NCBI GenBank assembly: GCA_003553185.1
Contig: PUPC01000328.1
Location: 1-33,657, forward strand
Reading direction: 5' to 3'
DNA: 33,657 bases
DNA from: Planctomycetota bacterium
Lineage (GTDB): Bacteria > Planctomycetota > PUPC01
Every line of letters begins with the position of its first letter. Within the stretch, counting starts at the first letter, position 1. The translations under genes were made by a program, and so were the position numbers. Shown in pieces: positions 7,163-15,754 of the stretch. The notes beneath the pieces are model-generated. The model saw only the letters and a list, made by a program, of their open reading frames with translations, had not been told where the DNA came from and did no database searches.

Positions 7163-8506
7163 GTGAAGAACCAGACCCAACCACATTGGTGTCGAGTTTT
7201 AGCCGCCTGTTTCTGCATGCTGGTCGTTGTCGGGATCGGTCCGGAACTCTCGGGAGACGAGTCGCTGGCCGAGGAACCGGCAGAACCAGTCGTAACCAAC
7301 GTCTGGGTGGAAACAGAAGTCCGGCAGGTCATCCAGGACATTTCGTTGCAGACGGGCGTGCCCATCATCTGTGATCACACCGTGCAGGGCGTCGTAACGA
7401 TCGCCGTTCAGGAGATGCCATTGGAGGACGTGCTTGAGCGTGTCTGTGCCGTGGGCGGCTATGAATTTCTTAATGTTGATAACTATTATGTGGTTGGAAA
7501 GCCCGATCCGGGGGGCTTGATGTTCGCCCGGACCGCGTCCTCGAAGCGGGTCAGCTTGACCTATGTGAACAGCGACCAGGTCAGGGCGGCGCTGCATCCT
7601 TCGCTGGCTCAATTCGTGACCTACGACAAGCCCAGCGGGACGGTAATCATCACCGCCCCCGAAGCTGCACGGAATAAAGTTATCGAGGCCATTCGCGAAA
7701 TCGATCACCCACATCGGCAGGTGATTATCGAGGCAGTCGTTTTCGAATTGACCGAAGAGGGGGCAAAGCAACTGGGACTGGACTGGCAATACGGCCACAA
7801 GCGATTGCAAACGGGGATGAGCGATCTCGTGGGCACTGTCACTTACGACGCCGCATCCGACATCGCAAGGTATATAGAGGTGACCTTGCGGGCAATCATC
7901 CAGGAGCGTAAGGGACGTGTCCTGGCCAGCCCCCGGATTGCGGTGATGAACGGCGAGGAGGCAGATATTTTCGTCGGGCTCGAACGATACTTCTCGCTGC
8001 TGAGCGGTCCCGCATCCAACCCGTATTATCGCCTGGAATCGATCAAGGCCGGGGTGAACCTCACGGTCGGGGCCCAAATCGGGGCGAATGGACAGATGGT
8101 TCTGAAGCTGGCTCCCGAGGTCTCTGATGTGGCGACCGAGACCGCCAGAGACAACAACAATAACTCCGGCGCAGCGGCGAATTCCACCTTGCCGGTTGTA
8201 ACCAGGCGACGCGCCAACACGACCATCAGTGTCCGCGACGGACAGACGATCGTGCTGGGGGGGCTGTTGCGCGAGCAGCACCGCTCGCTGGTCGAGAAGG
8301 TGCCGGTGCTGGGCGACATCCCTCTGCTCGGGGCGGCCTTTCGCAAGGTAACCGAGCGAAAGGAGCAACAAGAGGTGATCATCGTGATGACCGCCCACTT
8401 GGTGGACGGCAATGACTCTCGCGCGGCCGAGCTTCCCAGCCGCCTGGAGCAACGGTATATAAGCCCGCTCGATTCCATCGCACCGTCAGCCCAGGGAGAA
8501 CCGTAA
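7163..8506 (+). CDS. Secretin-family outer-membrane protein (STN/N0, N1 and secretin domain)
   Basis: VWVETEVRQVIQDISLQTGVPIICDHTVQGVVTIAVQEMPLEDVLERV (N0-like); secretin core ending TTISVRDGQTIVLGGLLREQ...KVPVLGDIPLLGAAFR...VIIVMTAHLV. GTG 7163 is preceded by GGGAGGG; alternative ATG at 7148. Confidence 0.9.
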   Translation: MKNQTQPHWCRVLAACFCMLVVVGIGPELSGDESLAEEPAEPVVTNVWVETEVRQVIQDISLQTGVPIICDHTVQGVVTIAVQEMPLEDVLERVCAVGGYEFLNVDNYYVVGKPDPGGLMFARTASSKRVSLTYVNSDQVRAALHPSLAQFVTYDKPSGTVIITAPEAARNKVIEAIREIDHPHRQVIIEAVVFELTEEGAKQLGLDWQYGHKRLQTGMSDLVGTVTYDAASDIARYIEVTLRAIIQERKGRVLASPRIAVMNGEEADIFVGLERYFSLLSGPASNPYYRLESIKAGVNLTVGAQIGANGQMVLKLAPEVSDVATETARDNNNNSGAAANSTLPVVTRRRANTTISVRDGQTIVLGGLLREQHRSLVEKVPVLGDIPLLGAAFRKVTERKEQQEVIIVMTAHLVDGNDSRAAELPSRLEQRYISPLDSIAPSAQGEP

Positions 8507-9522
8507 TGTGGAAAACCAGGGCTATCATACCCATTCTGATCCTGGCATCCGGGTGTCGGATCGCCCCTGACTCTGCAATCCAGACCGATCTGACGTTCCA
8601 GAGGGGTTCACAACTGTTGGCCACCGGAAGCCCCAAGACCGCTATTCCCCTGCTTACCCAGGTCGTCGCGTCTGTCCCCGATGGGCCGGAACCCCACGCC
8701 ATGCTATCATTGGCATACGCCCTCGACCTGCAAAGCGAACGAGCCATCGCCCAGGCCGCGCAGGTCAAACGCAAATCCGGAGAGCCGCCCGGTTGGGAGC
8801 GAATGGCGGTTGGCATCGCAGAACTGGCGCGAGGGCGGCCCGATGAAGCGGTCCGCCAATTTGACGATATCAGGGAGCAAGTGGGACCGGAAAGCCCGAT
8901 GAGAGTCGCAATCAGTCAGTGGCTGATTATGGCCCTTCTGCTCCGAGAAGACCATCAGAGGGCCCTGGAACTGCTCGACGAACTCGCTCTCACCCCCGCA
9001 GGCACGACTGCACTGCTCTGGCGCGTACTCGTTTATTCGCGGCAAGGAGACACAGACGAAGCCGTACAAGCCCTGACGGCTGTCGCCGGGGATGTCGCCG
9101 TCTCGAGGCCGGCACCTGTGAATATTGGGCAGGAGATGGGCGACCATATGCTCTACGATGCAGCGATACGTGCCCTCGGCGACGGGGACCTCGAGGAAGC
9201 CGAAAAAATCTTCGATGACCTTCAGCAGCGCCACTCCAGGGCGTATGACGCTCCGACCTGGCTGGCACTGATTGCGGCCGCCGACGGGGATTGGACGTCG
9301 GCTCGGTCCCGGCTGGACGAAGCCCGACTGCTTGGCTCAATGCAGTCGCGGGGCATCGCACATCAACTCCATGGCGTCGTTTATGCCATGGAAAGAATGC
9401 CGGAACAGGTCGTCCGAGCGATGGTTGTTGGTCAGCGGCTGCTGGGCCGAGGCAGTTCGCCAGCCCATGCCGTAACACAACCGAAACCGGATCGAGTCTG
9501 GTTTTCTGACGCCATGAAATGA
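8506..9522 (+). CDS. TPR-repeat lipoprotein
   Basis: Lipobox-like LILASGC; repeated TPR-like helices (AMLSLAYALDLQSERAIAQAAQ, ALELLDELALTPAGTTALLWRVLVYSRQGDTDEAVQAL). Start overlaps secretin stop (TAATG). Confidence 0.78.
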   Translation: MWKTRAIIPILILASGCRIAPDSAIQTDLTFQRGSQLLATGSPKTAIPLLTQVVASVPDGPEPHAMLSLAYALDLQSERAIAQAAQVKRKSGEPPGWERMAVGIAELARGRPDEAVRQFDDIREQVGPESPMRVAISQWLIMALLLREDHQRALELLDELALTPAGTTALLWRVLVYSRQGDTDEAVQALTAVAGDVAVSRPAPVNIGQEMGDHMLYDAAIRALGDGDLEEAEKIFDDLQQRHSRAYDAPTWLALIAAADGDWTSARSRLDEARLLGSMQSRGIAHQLHGVVYAMERMPEQVVRAMVVGQRLLGRGSSPAHAVTQPKPDRVWFSDAMK

Positions 9523-9857
9523 GCGGGTAGCCAACGACCGGTAACGCGGGTGTATCCAAGCTGGTTCTTCGTCGGCATCCAACTGCTGTCTGATATCTGA
9601 TAGGCGTCCATCCCCTTCTATCTCCTGCGTACAAAGTTCCGCGCACCGAATCGGGCAGAAAGCTTCGGGCTCGACAGCGGCTCGTCTGTTGCTCTCATCG
9701 ATACGAGCAGGCTGACCCCGGCTATCGAACCCGGCAGAACGCTACGACACCTGTGGGAAGTCCCGCTTGGGGAATTGATCGCCGCAAAATGCTAATGAAC
9801 TGAGTCGAACGCCGAAAACAGTCTTGGATTTGATGGTCACTCGAAAGGAGACAAGCT

Positions 9858-10841
9858 ATGGAGCGATCTATAATGGCAAAAGTAGCGTTGATGGTTTTTT
9901 TGATGACGGGAGCCGCACATGCCGTACCGGCGCTCCAATTATACATTCCCGGTTCCACCTACGACTATGATACGGAAACGTGGGTGAGCACGGATACTTC
10001 GAGCCCGCTTCAGGTGCTGGGGGCGAGTCGGCCCAACCAATCGGTGATTGACGACCTTTATCTCCATGTCGCCATACCGCAGGATCAGTGGTCTGTCGGG
10101 GCCACCGCCACTCTCTCCGGGCCGGGTTATGAATCGGGCGTAACCATCTCGGACTGGGATTTTGGCACCCCTGACGGCATCTCCCAGCACGGCATTTACG
10201 ATACCTACTACAAGAGCTTGCAGCTCCCGACGATGGACGTCGCGGGCGGAACCGATGTCGTCATCGACCACGTGCCCGAGGGCGATGGTGGCTCTACCAC
10301 CGGAGTCATCTATGAGTATATGGTCGATTACAGTGGAACTTCCGGCCTCCATTTCGATGTAAGCGGCCTTTCCTTCAATCCGAATTCCGGGAATTGGCTT
10401 CCGAGATTCGCCCCGTACTCTCATGACGCGGAATTTTTGTCCACCACCGCTGGTATCACAGGTATCAAGTGGCATGATCTCAACCAAGACGGTGTGTTCG
10501 ACCTTGATGAGCCCACCCTTGAGGGCTGGACGATCAATCTCGAAACGCTTGACGGCGATCTGCTGATGGCCACCGAGACCGACGAGCACGGAGTATATCT
10601 CTTCGACGACCTCGAATTCGGGACCTACATCGTTACCGAAGTGCTTCAGCCGGGCTGGGAACAGACAGCTCCCGAAACCGGTTACTATACTGTGCACCTG
10701 GACAGCGAGGGCATCCTGGGCGGTTACGATTTCGGCAATTATTACATCGAAGAGCCGGGTATCCCCATTCCCGAGCCGGCTGGCCTCGCATTGGTGGGAT
10801 TCGCCGGACTTATCGCGTTGCGACGCCGGCGACGGCGCTGA
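9858..10841 (+). CDS. PEP-CTERM exported protein, choice-of-anchor-like N region plus SdrD-B-like repeat
   Basis: Signal peptide; TGIKWHDLNQDGVFDLDEPTLEGWTINL...GTYIVTEVLQPGWEQTAP; C-term PIPEPAGLALVGFAGLIALRRRRRR. SD AAAGGAGA. Confidence 0.9.
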   Translation: MERSIMAKVALMVFLMTGAAHAVPALQLYIPGSTYDYDTETWVSTDTSSPLQVLGASRPNQSVIDDLYLHVAIPQDQWSVGATATLSGPGYESGVTISDWDFGTPDGISQHGIYDTYYKSLQLPTMDVAGGTDVVIDHVPEGDGGSTTGVIYEYMVDYSGTSGLHFDVSGLSFNPNSGNWLPRFAPYSHDAEFLSTTAGITGIKWHDLNQDGVFDLDEPTLEGWTINLETLDGDLLMATETDEHGVYLFDDLEFGTYIVTEVLQPGWEQTAPETGYYTVHLDSEGILGGYDFGNYYIEEPGIPIPEPAGLALVGFAGLIALRRRRRR

Positions 10842-10993
10842 ATCTACTGTCCCCTAGTCTATACTGATCATCCCTGCCGATGGCCCGCTGAAACCGCGAC
10901 CCCGGGCCTGTCGCCACAGATCCCAGCTTGTCTGCCGTTTGGATGAAATGCCGGGAGTGCTCGCGGGCTTTATGACGTTGCAGGCGGCGGGAC

Positions 10994-13405
10994 CTACTTC
11001 CCTGCGGAACCGCCGGGGAAGGCGGCGCGAACGGCGTCCCCAATGGTTTGCACGGGGACGAAGGTGATCTCGTCCCGGATTTCCCTGGGGATGTCTTCCA
11101 AGTCCTTCTCGTTCTTTTCGGGCAATATGACGGTGCGGATGCCGGCCCGGTGCGCCGCCAGCACCTTCTCCTTGATCCCCCCGACGGGCATCACCCGCCC
11201 CCTCAGGGTAATCTCGCCGGTCATCGCCACCCGGTGTTTGATCGGGGTGTCGGTGAGCAGCGAGATGAGCGAGATGGCCATGGTGACTCCGGCCGACGGG
11301 CCGTCCTTTGGGATGGCGCCGGCGGGTACGTGGATATGCAGGTCGCTGTTCTCGAAGAAATCGGGATCGATACCCAACCGGTCGGCGCGGGAGCGGATGT
11401 AGCTGAGTGCGGCCTGGGCGGATTCCTTCATCACGTCGCCGAGTTGGCCGGTGAGCGTGAGCCCCTTTTTGCCGGGCATTCGGGTGGACTCGACGAACAG
11501 TATTTCGCCGCCGGACGCCGTCCAGGCCATACCGGTCGCCACACCGGGCTGTTCGGTGCGCTCGGCCACCTCGGGGAAGAACTTGACCGGGCCGAGGTAG
11601 TCATGGACGTTCCGGATGGTCACGGACTGCTTTTCGGTCCCTCCCTCCGCCACGTACTTAGCAACCTTGCGGCAGACGGTGCCAATCGTTCGTTCGAGGT
11701 TCCGGACGCCCGCCTCTCGGGTGTAGCTGCTTATCATCTTTTTCAGTGCGGCGTCGGTAACGTTGATGCGGTCTCCTGTCAGGCCGTTCTCGTCGATCTG
11801 CTTGGGCAGCAGGTGCCTTTTGGCGATGTGGAGCTTGTCGTCATACGTGTAGCCCGGGAGTTGAATGACCTCCATCCGGTCCTTGAGCGGCGGGGGAATG
11901 GGGTCGAGCAGGTTGGCGGTGGTGATGAACATCACATTCGACAGGTCGAACGGGACTTCAAGGTAATGGTCGGAGAACGAATCGTTCTGCTCGGGATCGA
12001 GCACTTCGAGCAGAGCGCTGGTCGGATCGCCCCGGAAGTCCCGGCCGACTTTGTCCACCTCGTCGAGCATGAACAGCGGATTTCGCGTGCCCGCCTTGCG
12101 AATGCCCTGGATGATCCGGCCGGGGAGTGCCCCAACGTAGGTGCGTCGATGGCCCCGAATCTCGGCCTCGTCGCGTATCCCGCCCAGGGACATACGCAGA
12201 AATTCTCGGCCGAGTGCGCGGGCGATTGACCGCCCGAGACTCGTCTTACCTACACCGGGTGGGCCGACGAAGCAGAGGATCGGCCCTTTCCCGGCGGGTT
12301 TGAGCCGACGGACGGCGAGATATTCGAGGATGCGCTGTTTGATCTTTTCCAGACCGTAGTGGTCTTCATCGAGGACTCGTTTGGCCTGTTGTACATCCAG
12401 CTTGTCCTCGCTCTCCTGCTTCCACGGGAGGATGATGAGCCAATCGAGGTAGGTGCGAATGACCGAATATTCCGGTGAGTTCGGAGACATCCGGGACAGG
12501 CGGTCGAGCTCCTTGTCCGCGACCTCCCGGGCCTCCTCGGTCATGTCGGCCTCCTCAATCTGCTGCCGGAGTTCCTCGACCTCCTGCCCCTGGTCACCGG
12601 CCTCGCCCAGTTCTTCGCGGATCGCTTTCAACTGCTGGCGCAGATAGTATTCACGCTGACGCTTGCCGACCTCCGACTGGACCTCCTGCTGGATTCGGCT
12701 GCCCAGCTCGAGCACTTCCATCTCTCTGGCGATTAAACTGGTGACCGCCTGCAGCCGTGTTTCGATGTCGAATTCTTCGAGTATCTGCTGCTTGGTGGGC
12801 GTCTTGATGTTGAGGTTGGACGCGACAAAGTCGGCCAGTTTGCCCGGCTCATCGATATTGAGGGCGGCGATCTTGACCTCGTCCGACACGCTGGGCATCA
12901 GTTCGACCAGTTTCTGGAACTGGGTCGTGAGGTTCGAGACCAGGGCCCGGACGCGCGGCGTCTGCTCGTGTGTCTCATCGACCGATTCAACGCTCGCGAC
13001 CATGTAGGGATCGGTTCGGGTGTACGCGCCCACTCGCACTCGCCCCACCCCCTGTGCGAGGATGCGAGTGGTATCGTCGGGGAATTTCAACATCTTGAGG
13101 ATGGCGGCGGCGCAGCCGAACTCGTACAGATCGTTCGGCTGCGGGTCCTCCAGATCGGTGTCTCGCTGGGCGACCAGCACCACCAGGCGGTCGTCGACCA
13201 CGGTCTCGTCGATGCACCGTATGGAGCGCTCGCTGGAGAAGATGAGCGGGACCATCATACCGGGGAAGATGACGTTCGCCCCGGTGGGCAGTACGGGGAG
13301 CGTATCGGGCAGCTTGGGCTCTTCTGCAATCTGTATCCCGTCCAGCTCGGAAAGTCCTTCCTGCTGGTTCGTGGTGATGATTTTCGGGCCTTTATCGTCG
13401 GTCAT
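10994..13405 (-). CDS. lon: ATP-dependent Lon protease
   Basis: LPVLPTGANVIFPGMMVPL, Walker A GPPGVGKTS, MLDEVDKVG, catalytic PKDGPSAGVTMAISLISLLT and TGEITLRGRVMPVGGIKEKVLAAHRAG. Confidence 0.98.
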   Translation of the reverse strand: MTDDKGPKIITTNQQEGLSELDGIQIAEEPKLPDTLPVLPTGANVIFPGMMVPLIFSSERSIRCIDETVVDDRLVVLVAQRDTDLEDPQPNDLYEFGCAAAILKMLKFPDDTTRILAQGVGRVRVGAYTRTDPYMVASVESVDETHEQTPRVRALVSNLTTQFQKLVELMPSVSDEVKIAALNIDEPGKLADFVASNLNIKTPTKQQILEEFDIETRLQAVTSLIAREMEVLELGSRIQQEVQSEVGKRQREYYLRQQLKAIREELGEAGDQGQEVEELRQQIEEADMTEEAREVADKELDRLSRMSPNSPEYSVIRTYLDWLIILPWKQESEDKLDVQQAKRVLDEDHYGLEKIKQRILEYLAVRRLKPAGKGPILCFVGPPGVGKTSLGRSIARALGREFLRMSLGGIRDEAEIRGHRRTYVGALPGRIIQGIRKAGTRNPLFMLDEVDKVGRDFRGDPTSALLEVLDPEQNDSFSDHYLEVPFDLSNVMFITTANLLDPIPPPLKDRMEVIQLPGYTYDDKLHIAKRHLLPKQIDENGLTGDRINVTDAALKKMISSYTREAGVRNLERTIGTVCRKVAKYVAEGGTEKQSVTIRNVHDYLGPVKFFPEVAERTEQPGVATGMAWTASGGEILFVESTRMPGKKGLTLTGQLGDVMKESAQAALSYIRSRADRLGIDPDFFENSDLHIHVPAGAIPKDGPSAGVTMAISLISLLTDTPIKHRVAMTGEITLRGRVMPVGGIKEKVLAAHRAGIRTVILPEKNEKDLEDIPREIRDEITFVPVQTIGDAVRAAFPGGSAGK

Positions 13406-13406
13406 G

Positions 13407-13865
13407 TCAGGACTCGATGGGGATGTTCCGTCGTTTCGATTCCGGCCTGGCCTTCCCGATGGATATGCGGAGAAATCCGTCGCTGTACTTGGCCGATCTG
13501 CGGTCGGGGTCGATGGCATGGGGCAGGGTCACCACCTTCTCGAAGTATCCGTAATGGATTTCCATCTGGGCGTAGCTGATCTTCGAGTCGGGGCAGTTAT
13601 CCCGCCGGCATCCCTGGATGGTGAGGACATTGTGATTGAGCTCCATCGAGACGTCCTCTTCCTTGATGCCCGGTATCTCCACCTTGATCACGTACGCGTC
13701 CTGTGTCTGATATACGTCGGTGGGCGGGCTCCAGACATGGTGCGGGATGGAGCTGAACAGGTTCCGCTGTGAGAAGAAATGCTGGAATATCCGTTCGACG
13801 TTCCCTTCGTCGGATGAACTCGTGCGCTGCTCGATCCCGGACCTCGATTCTTCTAACCTGGCCAT
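13407..13865 (-). CDS. Hsp20/alpha-crystallin small heat shock protein
   Basis: PPTDVYQTQDAYVIKVEIPGIKEEDVSMELNHNVLTIQG...YGYFEKVVTLPHAIDPDRRSAKYSDGFLRISI; SD GGAGG before ATG 13865. Confidence 0.92.
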   Translation of the reverse strand: MARLEESRSGIEQRTSSSDEGNVERIFQHFFSQRNLFSSIPHHVWSPPTDVYQTQDAYVIKVEIPGIKEEDVSMELNHNVLTIQGCRRDNCPDSKISYAQMEIHYGYFEKVVTLPHAIDPDRRSAKYSDGFLRISIGKARPESKRRNIPIES

Positions 13866-13887
13866 CAGGTGCCTCCTTACATGCTCG

Positions 13888-15348
13888 CTAGACAAGCGGC
13901 TCTTCCGCTTCGACTCGGTAGTTGGGGGCTTCCCGGGTGATGGTGATATCGTGTGGGTGGCTTTCGACGGCGGCTGCGGGAGTGGTACGGATAAACACCG
14001 CCTTCTGCCGAACCTCGGCGATCTTGGCGGCCCCGATATAGCCCATCCCGGCCCGAATCCCACCGACCAGTTGATAGACATAGTCGGCGAGCGGACCGGC
14101 GTGCGGCACCCGCCCCTCGACTCCCTCGGGCACCAGTTTCGACGCTTTTCTCACCCCCCGCTGGCCGTACCGGGTCTTGCTGCCCTTGACCATTGCTCCC
14201 AGCGATCCCATTCCCCGGTACACCTTGAAACTGCGGCCGTGGTAATAGATGAGTTCGCCGGGGCTCTCGGTCAGTCCGGCGAATAAGCTTCCCAGCATCA
14301 CCGAGCTGGCTCCGGCGCCCAGGGCCTTGATGATGTCGCCCGAGTACCGGATGCCGCCGTCGGCGATGACCGGCACATCACCGACCTCCTCCGCCACACT
14401 CTGGATCGCGCTGATCTGGGGCACGCCAACGCCGGCGACGACCCGCGTGGTGCAGATGGAGCCGGGGCCGATGCCCACTTTGACCGCGTCGGCGCCCGCG
14501 TCGATCAGGTCACGGGCCCCCTCGCCGGTGGCGATGTTGCCTGCGATCAGTTCAATGTCGTAGTTGGACCGATATCGACTCACCGCCTCCAACACGTTCT
14601 CCGAATGGCCGTGCGCCGTATCGAGGCAGACCACATCCACGTCGTGGGCGATGAGCTCCTCGAGCCGTTCATCGTCATCGGGCCCCACGGCCGCCCCCAC
14701 ACGAAGCCGCCCTCTGTCGTCCCGGCATGCCTGCGGGAACTGCTGCAGCTTGTCGATATCCTTGATCGTGATCAGCCCGCGCAGCCGCATCTTGTCGTCC
14801 ACCAGGAGCAGCTTCTCCACCTTGTTGTTCTGGAGAATCTCCTCGGCCTCCTCCAGGGTCGTCCCCTCGGGCGCGGTAACCAGATCCTCCTGGGTCATCA
14901 CCTCTCGGATCTTGACGGATGTATCGGACTGGAACCGGAGGTCTCGTCGGGTGAGAATACCCGCTACTCGGCCGTCCTCGACGATGGGCAGGCCCGAGAT
15001 GCTCTTCCGCTCCATCAGTTCGATCGCCCGGACCACGGGGACATCCGGCGGGAGGGTGACGGGATCGATGATGATGCCGTTCGCCGACCGCTTGACCTTC
15101 TCGACCTCCCGGCACTGCTCGTCTATGGTCAGGTTGCGATGTATGAACCCCATCCCGCCTTCCTGGGCCAGGGCGATGGCCAGGGCGGACTCGGTCACCG
15201 TGTCCATCGGGGCCGAAAGCAGCGGGATGTTCAGGTCGATGGTCGGGGTCAGGTGGGTCGCCGTGCTTACCTCGGTGGGCAACACCCCGGATCGCTGCGG
15301 CACCAACAGGACGTCGCTAAAAGTAATGCCACCTTCAATCATTCGCAT
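13888..15348 (-). CDS. guaB: IMP dehydrogenase
   Basis: [18 protein letters not shown], two CBS domains, [50 protein letters not shown]. Confidence 0.98.
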   Translation of the reverse strand: MRMIEGGITFSDVLLVPQRSGVLPTEVSTATHLTPTIDLNIPLLSAPMDTVTESALAIALAQEGGMGFIHRNLTIDEQCREVEKVKRSANGIIIDPVTLPPDVPVVRAIELMERKSISGLPIVEDGRVAGILTRRDLRFQSDTSVKIREVMTQEDLVTAPEGTTLEEAEEILQNNKVEKLLLVDDKMRLRGLITIKDIDKLQQFPQACRDDRGRLRVGAAVGPDDDERLEELIAHDVDVVCLDTAHGHSENVLEAVSRYRSNYDIELIAGNIATGEGARDLIDAGADAVKVGIGPGSICTTRVVAGVGVPQISAIQSVAEEVGDVPVIADGGIRYSGDIIKALGAGASSVMLGSLFAGLTESPGELIYYHGRSFKVYRGMGSLGAMVKGSKTRYGQRGVRKASKLVPEGVEGRVPHAGPLADYVYQLVGGIRAGMGYIGAAKIAEVRQKAVFIRTTPAAAVESHPHDITITREAPNYRVEAEEPLV

Positions 15349-15443
15349 TCTTCAGATCATCCCTTCGACCGATAGAAAGAGCGTGTTGTCCCACCCCGAC
15401 CAGCGGATGTCGGGGGCGCAACGGCGAGCTTCTGCCTGACGTG

Positions 15444-15472
15444 AAACTATCAAACCCGTCGGCCCAAGTCAA
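15444..15472 (-). promoter_or_regulatory. Candidate sigma70-type promoter for guaB
   Basis: Minus strand TTGACT (15472-15467), 17 nt, TAGTTT (or GATAGT at 15 nt), about 100 bp upstream of the ATG. Confidence 0.4.
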
Positions 15473-15694
15473 CCCCGAAAAGAGCGCGTTTTAAAAACGC
15501 GAACCCCATGTGGCGATACAGAGTATGTGAGTACGTCTGGGTTGAGGTGACCATAGGGAACCCGGGGACGAACGAAGTGATCTTCAAGTCGGTCGCCGTA
15601 GCCCGGGCGTTTCCTCCTCTAAAAGAACAGTTTTTCCTTCAACTGTTGGCGCCTCACATTTTTTTGCTGGAGTTATGAGAACTTTCGCGCTACA

Positions 15695-15723
15695 TTGACG
15701 TTAGATAAGCCAAAGGGTGCTAT
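15695..15723 (+). promoter_or_regulatory. Candidate sigma70-type promoter for the HEAT-vWA gene
   Basis: TTGACG-17 nt-TGCTAT, about 30 bp upstream of ATG 15755. Confidence 0.4.
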
Positions 15724-15754
15724 GGCTGGCTTCTTTATTCAGGAGGTACCGGAG

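Noticed and set aside
7199-8452. 417-aa minus-strand ORF opposite the secretin
   Set aside because: Antisense mirror frame; the secretin frame is unambiguous.
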